Assembly (NCBI GenBank): GCA_030180135.1
Contig: CM058234.1
Span: forward strand, 30,352,766-30,416,765
Source of the DNA: Orychophragmus violaceus
Taxonomy: Eukaryota; Streptophyta; Magnoliopsida; Brassicales; Brassicaceae
Length of the DNA: 64,000 nt
Reading direction: 5' to 3'
Of this stretch, positions 57,267-64,000 are shown in pieces (position 1 is the stretch's first letter; the number at the start of each line of letters is the position of its first letter). The notes beneath the pieces were generated by a model. It was not told where the DNA came from. It saw only the letters and a list, made by a program, of their open reading frames with translations, and did not search any database. The translations under genes and the position numbers were made by a program.

Positions 57267-57976
57267 GCATTTGATTACAAATCCAATCAAAATATTAAGT
57301 TTTGACTCAATATTTGTTACTTTAATTTTGATCCTTAAAACACTTCCAAATCTATAAAAATCCAATTACAAATCAAATTCTTATACAAATTCTTGCTATT
57401 GAATAACATATGATTTTAACATTTATTTTAAAATCATAAAACTAATAACACGGGATTTAAATATAGATTTCAAAAAAAAAAAAAAATAGATTTCAAAATG
57501 ATAGAACCATTAACACTTGATTAGGCTTGGACTTTTAAATACATTAAAATACTCAAACCAATAACATCCCCTATTTTTCAAAAAAATAAATAATAATAAC
57601 ACCCCCTAAATATATTGCTATACCTAAATCTTTAAGATATGGTGAGCCACACCAAAGCACGAAACCGAACCAATCAACAACAGCATATGAAACCACAATC
57701 TTTTACATAACCTAAATCAAGAACAAAACCAAGAGACATATCATCAACACGCTACGAGGCTCATACAAGAACATAGCACTGAAGAGACGAAGCGAGAAAT
57801 GACATTAGTTTATGATATAACTCTATGATCTAAATTTCCATTTTGGTAAGAATGACAAATGCAAATGTTGGGCTAATAAACTTAAGAAGTAAATGTAAAA
57901 TAAAAAAAAATGAATTTATATTTAATAAACTCAATTTAAGTTGACAAAAATGACAAAAATAACAAAAAGGTAAAAT
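57267..57976. other. AT-rich non-coding tract
   Basis: No gene. Contains a 16-A run near 57472 and short A-rich repeats. Confidence 0.6.
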
Positions 57977-58280
57977 TAGTTGTGTAAACTGACTGACTGT
58001 TCAGAATTGGTTAAGTTAGTGTCGGAACCAGAAGAATGGCCAGCTCTTTCGATTTACCTAGAGAAGTATGATAAACGGAAGATGTACTTTACATCTTTTG
58101 AACTCAAGCACATATCTCGCACGCGTAACTTGATGGCGGATAAGCTAGCACGGAGTGCTCGGCTAAGATCATCACAGAGCTTTCATGTTGGTCCGGAGCC
58201 ACTAACTTAGATTTTAGGAAGATAGGTTCTACCTTTGTATCTTGTTGACAAAAAAAAAAAAAAATAGTTGTGTAAACTGA
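57977..58280 (+). mobile_element. 5'-truncated LINE with poly(A) and 16-bp target duplication
   Basis: The target duplication TAGTTGTGTAAACTGA flanks it exactly (57977-57992 and 58265-58280). The insert, about 272 bp, ends in a run of about 16 A. Its coding part reads TDCSELVKLVSEPEEWPALS and HISRTRNLMADKLARSAR, the C-terminal RNase H-like domain (RVT_3 type) of plant LINEs, and stops at about 58210 before a short 3' untranslated region. The perfect duplication and open frame suggest a fairly recent insertion. Confidence 0.92.
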
Positions 58281-58375
58281 AATAAAAAGCTATTTTTGAC
58301 AAACATCATAAAAAGGAAAAAAAACCCATAGTTTCTCTCTAAACTTTACAGCCGTCGTGAATTGTTCATTTCTTA

Positions 58376-58627
58376 GGGTATCTACAATGTATTATTCCAT
58401 TTTTTACTCCAAAATGGAATCATTCCAAAATGAAGTTGAGTTCTACTCCAACCCTACTCCATTTTGGAGTAAAAAATGGAGTGATGACTTAAAAATGGAG
58501 TAGTACTCCATATTTGGAGTAATCCTATTTTTTACTCCATTTTAGAGTTGAAAATGCAATTCCATTTGAGAGAAATTACTCAAAATTGAGTTATGGAGTG
58601 GAAAATGCAGTCCCATTGGAGATGGTC
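58376..58627. mobile_element. MITE with CATTGGAGATG-type ends
   Basis: Left end GGGTATCTACAATG; right end CATTGGAGATGGTCT is its imperfect inverse. TTA flanks both sides (58373-58375 and 58628-58630), consistent with a Tourist-like (TTA) or Stowaway-like (TA) insertion. The interior is built of ACTCCATTTT/AAAATGGAGT words in both orientations and should fold on itself. Confidence 0.75.
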
Positions 58628-58631
58628 TTAG

Positions 58632-59000
58632 TCTTCTCACTTTTGGACGGCGTTCGGCGGCTTCTTCAGCGCGACGCCGTATGTGTTCTCGTGTCTCTTA
58701 TTTATTTTTTCCTCTTTTCGGCTTCGATGTGGTCTAGATATGGTCCGTGGTTTGGCCGTGTTAGAACTCGTTTTTATGGAAATGGCTTACGACCATATTC
58801 TGGTAAGATTTCCGGTGAAGACGTTCATCGGAATGACTAGTTCTTGGGCACGATAGAATCGTCGCTGCGTCCACTATAAGGTGGTGTATAAGAACGATAA
58901 AAACGAAGTTCGGTTGAATGAGAAATTGAAGTCTGAATGGATAACTTGGAGACTAAAGGAGATATGGGCTCGGGCTTTAATGCTTGTGGCTTTGTGTAAT
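58632..59000. other. Unassigned stretch
   Basis: GC-richer than its neighbours, with a short open reading (about 58640-58840). No motif recognised; probably a fragment of a gene or transposon leader. Confidence 0.3.
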
Positions 59001-59003
59001 GTA

Positions 59004-60690
59004 TTGTAGACCCAAATATTATTAATTTTTGGTCTTAATATATTATGAATACATTGTTGATTTAGTCAACAAATATCTCTTATAATAAAGCCTTTAACGT
59101 TACAAAAATCAAACACACTTATTGTGTGAATCAATTACACATAATTATGAGAATCAATTCTCATAAGTTGTTTTGATTTTTTAGGTTGAAAGCTTGTGTG
59201 GCTATTTAAACCAGCCTTGACTCCTCTTCTTTACAATCTCATTACCACACAATCTCCTCTCTTCTTCTTCTCCATGTTTTCTTAGTGTCTGAGAGTACAA
59301 CACAGATTTTTTGGTTCGTTAGCTTTGTTCTCGAGTGCATCGAAGCAGAGAATAGAGTAGTTTTATCCTGGGATTCTTGAGCGTATCAAACCGGAGCACT
59401 ACGGGCGTTTAAAGAATTAAGGAGAGAGATCTTTGTCTCGACTCTACTCACCTTCCGGTTCTTCTTCAATCAGTTTACGGTAGTTGGGTTCATATTTTGA
59501 TTATTTCCATCATGTTTTAATCATTATAATCTGTAATATTGTTGCTTCTAATATCAGATTTGCTCATTATTGAATTTGGTGCTCATAGTCTTAATTCTTT
59601 AAAAATTTCGTTGTTGTTATTTGGACTAACAAAATTTTCTGATTGTGAAGCTTTTACAGACTGAATCCAGTTCTTTATTGTGTTGCTGTGAGTTTCTGTC
59701 TTACAGGAAAAATCGAAGACAATTTGCTTTTAGTTTGGATCGTTTTTTTTTTAGCATCTTATCATACTCTGTTTTACAAATTTTTAACTCTGGTTTTCTT
59801 AAACGTTGAAAGAAAAAAAAAATCTGTGAAAGAATTGATATTTTAATACTTTGCTTGAGTTAAAATCAGAAACCATATATGTTTTGAAGATTTATCGGTT
59901 TTGATTTGACTTATCAAGCAAGTCGTGAGATTTTTCAAACTAAAGATATTTTCAGTCGGGAATCGATCTTCTTCTTCTTTGGAATAAAACAAACAAAAAC
60001 CTGCAATATTTAATCTATAAATGTTTGTGGGTTTTGTCGTTTGTTAGCATCTTCATATTTGCTCTTGATTTTGTTTGGTTGATTAAAGTCAATACTCACT
60101 GAAAATTGTTTGGTCAAATTTGGAGACGTATTTTGTCTTCTAATACAAGTTGTTATTCTTTTCAGAAACTTTTGAAAATAATTCTAAATGTTATACACAG
60201 TTTTGATTAAATGTTTTCAATTGATTTTTGACTAATATTTCAATTTAATTTTGACATTGTTTCGTTGAGTGTTTTTTTTTATAATCACTCTCGATTTGCG
60301 ATTCGTTTTTATAAACGTTTACGTGAATTGTTTCACCAAACAATATCAAAAGAATTTGTGATTCACTATTTAGTGTTTACACGAATTGTCAAGTGGATTT
60401 GTGAATCACTATTTAGTGTTTACATGAATCGTTGAACGAGTGTTTAAAGGTTTCCACGAACACTTTTAAGTGAGTTTGTGATTCGCTTTACCTCGGATTG
60501 TTTACGCAAACGTTTTATAGTTTAAAACTGAAATTTGCGAAACACATCTTAAAACGCTATTTAAAAGTTTTGTATAACTCATTGTTATAAAAACTTTAGT
60601 GTTGGTGATTTGGTTGGTTTATTTTTAGATAAATCATAATATCAATACTTTGGTAATCTCACACAAGTTTAATTTTTTCGTTTCAGAAAA
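59004..60690 (+). other. LTR/leader region of copia-4 (borders unclear)
   Basis: Upstream of the copia-4 frame, with a TATA-like CTATTTAAACC at about 59198. No gene. I did not find an obvious tRNA-iMet primer site, so I cannot separate LTR from leader. 60290-60500 has about four degenerate copies of a unit containing TTGTGATTCACTATTTAGTG and TTTACACGAAT. The only start codon I could support for the following frame is at 60691. Confidence 0.5.
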
Positions 60691-61980
60691 ATGACTAACG
60701 GAGACAATTCCAACGTCACCAAGTCCCAGGCTCACCTCACAGAAGAGGACCTTTGCGCTGTGGTAACAGAGGTCAACATGGTTGACGACAACCCTAGAGA
60801 GTGGTGGTATGACACTGGTGCCACAACACACATATGCAATGATAGGTTAATGTTGAGCACCTATGAGAAGAGCATGTCGGAGGAACAACGCTTCATGGGG
60901 AACACTGCATTCTCGAAAATTGCTGGAAGGGGTAAGGTGGTGTCACGCATGACCTCGGGACAAGAGATCACACTTCAAAATGTGAAGCATGTCCCTGATA
61001 TGAGGAAGAACCTGATTTCCGGTACCTTAATGTGCAAGGCTGGATTTTCAGTGATCTTTGAGTCCAACAACCTCGTCTTGAAGAAGTTCGGGATGTATCT
61101 CGGGAAGGGATATGTGAAGGGAGGACTCGTGAAGATGTGCGTCCAGGCTGTCGTCAAGAGTGGAAAAGAAGAAGCAAGTAGTTCTAAGAATAAGGCTGTT
61201 GCAAATGTTGTTTCGGATGTTAATCCCAAAAATGTTGTAACCAATGCTGAAATGAATGAGAATAATTCTTTTGCTTACTTGCTTGAGTCTTCTAATATTT
61301 GGCATGAAAGATTAGGACATGTGAATTATAAATCTATTAGTAGATTAATGAATTTGAACCTAATTCAAAAATGCAAAATTAGCAAAGAAAAATGTGAAGT
61401 GTGCGTACAGGCCAAACTCACAAAAACACCATCACCAAAAGTGGAAAAGACAACTGAACCTCTAGATTTAATTCACACTGATTTATGTGATTTAAAGTTT
61501 ATTCAAACTAGAGGCGGGAAAAAATATTTTGTGACTTTCATAGATGATTGTACAAAATATTGTTACGTCTATTTGCTACGAAGAAAAGATGAGGCCTTGG
61601 AAAAATTCAAGGAGTATAAAATCGAGGTTGAAAACCAACTCGCTAAAACTATAAAGACAGTTCGAAGTGATAGAGGAGGCGAGTATGATGGACTATTTGA
61701 TGCATTCTGTAAAGAACATGGAATTATCCATCAAACAACCGCTCCTTATTCACCTGAATCTAACAGAGTTGCGGAACGTAAAAACCGAACGCTCAAAGAG
61801 ATGATGAATGCGATATTGCAAGAATCTGGGTTAGCCCAGAACATGTGGGGGGAAGCATTGCTTACCACAAATTATATCCTCAACAAAATTCCACACAAAA
61901 GTCGCGGTGCCACCTCCGAAAAAGGTCACAATAGGACCAAAAACTGTGGACTGTATTTTCATCGGATATGCGCACAATAG
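60691..61980 (+). pseudogene. copia-4: gag-deleted protease-integrase frame
   Basis: 429 open codons. After about 25 residues it enters the protease (EWWYDTGATTHICND; D-T-G), then GAG-pre-integrase (IWHERLGHVNYKSISRLMNL with CEVCVQAK) and the integrase core (LIHTDLCDLKF, RSDRGGEYDG, RVAERKNRTLKEMM). The capsid region and zinc knuckle that should precede the protease are missing, so the start appears to come from a deletion joining a gag start to the protease. Near 61905 another deletion shifts the frame; the integrase tail (PPPKKVTIGPKTVDCIFIGY) continues in a different frame to 61980, where CACTA-2 begins. A different copia lineage from copia-1 to copia-3. Confidence 0.85.
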
Positions 61981-62500
61981 TAGCACTACAAGAAATATGG
62001 GTATTGATAGCACTTGAGGATAGCACGATTTCACTAAGTGCTATTGTAGAGAATATGATTAGGTGTGGTATTGTATTATAGCATTAAATTAACGCTAAGT
62101 CATATTTCGTTACGCGAAAAGTGAAAAATGAGATTTGGAACCTTATTTCTGCTATGAATATGAACGGTAAGAATTAGAGGGAAAATTTTCGTTTTGGCGG
62201 AATCAAAATATATTTCTAAATGTCTTCATAATTTAAAGAGATAAAAAACCTATTTCATGATTTTAAGGGGAAAAAGCCATTCTCCTTTCTCTCGAGAACC
62301 CTCAACTCCTCCTCCGATCCCTCATGTATCTGATCTAATCCTCACGTCTCCGATCTACAATCTACCACCCAACTCTCCTCGCCCTCCTTCTCCCTCAGCC
62401 TCCTCCTCCACCTCCCGTGTTTCCCCGACCCAGCTCATCCAACCAAACCCTAATTTTCTCTTCCGATTTCCTCATATTCCTCCTCTGCAAAACCTAGACG

Positions 62501-62606
62501 ATGGCTTCCAACACCACCCTTCCAAGTTTCACCAACTCCTCCGAATTTGTGCCGTCTCCGTACCCTGCCAAGTATGTTGTCGTCGAGTTCTTCTCTCACT
62601 GGTCAG
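62501..62606 (+). pseudogene. Exon resembling the QSOX thioredoxin-like N-terminus (tentative)
   Basis: Opens with an ATG after a CT-rich leader-like stretch and reads 36 residues, including PSPYPAKYVVVEFFSHW, before a GT donor at 62607. This resembles the start of the thioredoxin domain in quiescin-sulfhydryl oxidases (PAKY.VVEFFAHW then C-x-x-C), but the active-site cysteines are not present: the exon ends in HWSG. It looks like a captured or decayed fragment. Another thioredoxin-fold gene is possible. Confidence 0.4.
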
Positions 62607-63104
62607 GTATCCGCTTTTTGAACCCCCAATCTCACTTACTCATTTGAATCTGATAGGAAATCGTTTTCTTTTGTTTCTTCCATCAAATCGTTTATGTGGC
62701 TCAGACTCCTCTCTTTCTATTGGCTATTTAGGGTTGTAAGGCTTCTGTTGTTGGACCTGCGAAGAAGATTGAACAAGGTAATCTGATTATTATCTTGTTA
62801 TATCCATTTTTGGTTCGTGATACTTCAAGATTTCATCGGGTTAACATTTGAGAATCAGGCAACTGTCTATTGCACTGAGCCACTGACTTTGGTTTAATAT
62901 CATGTTCGTTATTGGTTGCTAAATTTTATCTTGTCTTACTGCAGCTGATAGGGTGGTAGAGGATTTGGTGCACGTGAATCTAAGAAATTTTGCTGTCTAG
63001 GAGTGTAAGTCTTTCACAATTTTGTTTTGTAACTCAATAGATTTTGTAACTCAAATGGTTCTCTTAACTCTTCTTTGTATTCACAACGGATCTTACATAA
63101 GCAG

Positions 63105-63595
63105 GTAGGAATTGCAGCTCTGGACTGCCAGTGCCTTAATGTCGCATAGGTCTGTAAAATTTCTTCTTTCAGCTTGTGAGGAGATTTCTATGTTACGATG
63201 AGGTCAAGTTTTTGGATTTTTTTTGTTTGCAGAACTTTATTAAGGCTTTGCACAAGTAATTCCTTGAGAGCCAAAGGGTTGGTAAGTATATATACAGTGA
63301 TCCATTGAACAATACCATCTTCTATAAGCTTTCTAGAACAGATGATATGATAAAAAATAGGTCTTTGAACAAGAATGTAAATACCCATATGTTTATTTTA
63401 CTGACCAGTTTTGTCTAGTTGCCATTTGCTGATTCTTTTGAATTTCGAGTGTAGTTTACGTTGATCCTAGCCTAAGCTACGTTTTGGCAATAAATTTCAG
63501 GGAGGCTGAAGGCATTACTGCTTGAATCGAAAGGATTATGGGGAGAGGCAGAGGAAACATATTCAAGCCTTTTGGAAGATAATCCACTCAATCAA
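63105..63595 (+). pseudogene. EMC2: Captured exons of EMC2 (ER membrane complex subunit 2)
   Basis: Three exon-like segments with AG/GT borders: 63105-63149 (VGIAALDCQCLNVA), 63233-63281 (NFIKALHK then FLESQR) and 63501-63595 (GRLKALLLESKGLWGEAEET, YSSLLEDNPLNQ). Phases join correctly between the last two (RVGRLKA). Together they match consecutive parts of plant EMC2/TTC35, a TPR protein of the ER membrane protein complex. Two stops, TAG at the end of the first and TAA after HK in the second, sit where Gln is expected and could be C-to-T changes. They lie inside CACTA-2 and lack both ends of the gene, so this is most simply transposon capture. Confidence 0.7.
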
Positions 63596-63720
63596 GTAAG
63601 TCTTCACTACTTATTTCCTTCATGGAAAACCACTCACAATTTGCTTCTAAGTGTAAAGAAAAAACTTTAAAATGTCACATACATGCAATACACAAACGAA
63701 GGTGGATTCCTTCTGAAGTA

Positions 63721-63936
63721 TCAAACAATGTAGGAAGTGTAAGCGATGGAAATTTGCCTCCTTGGTCTGGTGTCGTCTTCAAGTTGTAATATTCGACTCA
63801 CAAACTCTGGAATCTTGTAACTTTTGATAGTTTTCACGTTAAATGTTTTGTTGTGTACTAGATTGTGTAGTTCGAGCATGTTTAGTGAATGCACAGATCT
63901 CCCAACTTTCATAAGTAACAAGAAACACTCAATCAC
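63721..63936 (-). other. Possible exon of unknown gene inside CACTA-2
   Basis: An open stretch on the minus strand reading MIECFLLLMKVGRSVHSLNM and KTFNVKTIKSYKIPEFVSRI, with ILQLEDDTRPRRQISIA following. The composition is protein-like, but I do not recognise it. It may be a third captured fragment, on the opposite strand to the others, or chance. Confidence 0.3.
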
Positions 63937-64000
63937 AGATTATCAAGATCCAAAGAAGTGATTGATTGAGTGATGATGTTTTGTGTTTTTTGCAGGCCTG

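Larger units (their letters stand above)
61983..64000 (+). mobile_element. CACTA-2: 5' end of a CACTA transposon carrying host-like exons
   Basis: Begins CACTACAAGAAATATGGG inside the copia-4 integrase sequence. Subterminal repeats TGATAGCAC, GATAGCACG, GTGCTATTG and TATAGCATTA follow, sharing the ATAGCA core with CACTA-1. No transposase occurs in the 2 kb seen. Instead there are exon-like pieces with intact splice borders that resemble host genes. The right end lies beyond the window. Confidence 0.75.

Noticed and set aside
58586..58840. 84-codon frame after the MITE considered as a small gene.
   Set aside because: It starts inside the MITE end and shows no recognised motif or codon support.
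1..64000. Search for tRNA, rRNA, riboswitch or bacterial operon features.
   Set aside because: Nothing matched; the only tRNA-related sequences are retrotransposon primer binding sites.

Overview
This is nuclear DNA from a flowering plant, most likely a Brassicaceae relative of Arabidopsis. It has introns with GT/AG borders, Ty1/copia elements primed by initiator tRNA-Met, a Ty3/gypsy remnant, CACTA, Mutator-like and hAT transposons, a LINE, a MITE and one defensin-like gene. It reads as a heterochromatic block of nested transposable elements. I see no rRNA, tRNA, CRISPR or bacterial-type system.

Layout. (1) 1-11.8 kb: an old decayed copia element (copia-0) split by a young full-length copia element (copia-1, 1668-9120) with 638-bp LTRs that differ at 2 sites and an AAAAG target duplication. 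(2) 11.8-14.0 kb: a broken coding fragment, a foldback region rich in GAAACG/CGTTTC and a non-coding retroposon-like tract. (3) 14.0-17.16 kb: a minus-strand gypsy LTR with internal sequence and an Athila-like ORF fragment. (4) 17.17-29.48 kb: a decayed minus-strand CACTA element (TNP2 and TNP1-like genes), split by copia-2 (21636-27398; TSD CTAGA), which keeps an open gag but has lost reverse transcriptase. (5) 29.48-52.96 kb: a large decayed Mutator-like element or transposon-borne cluster. It holds a Ulp1-like protease gene with a triplicated exon, two [F-box-like + GRF-zinc-finger-like] modules, a third F-box-like fragment and a MuDRA transposase. Its non-coding DNA is saturated with TGGATA/TATCCA. 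Copia-3 (40136-47486; TSD GTTTT) sits inside one of the F-box-like genes. (6) 52.96-64.0 kb: AT-rich repeats, an apparently intact two-exon defensin-like gene, a hAT fragment, a 5'-truncated LINE with a 16-bp target duplication, a MITE, a gag-less copia (copia-4) and the start of a second CACTA element carrying exons that resemble the host gene EMC2 and possibly QSOX.

Two patterns stand out. First, the leaders and/or LTRs of copia-1 and copia-3 carry pairs of a 16-bp palindrome (TGTGTCGATCGACACA and close variants) whose starts lie 21 bp apart in 14 of the 15 pairs I measured; the same 21-bp pair occurs in the unrelated gypsy LTR. Second, the TGGATA motif marks out the Mutator-like region, which recalls the dispersed motifs bound by anti-silencing proteins in VANDAL elements. 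Many stops could come from CAA/CAG/CGA to TAA/TAG/TGA changes, as expected of methylated transposon DNA.

All coordinates and mismatch counts come from reading by eye. Family names rest on motif recognition, not on database searches.
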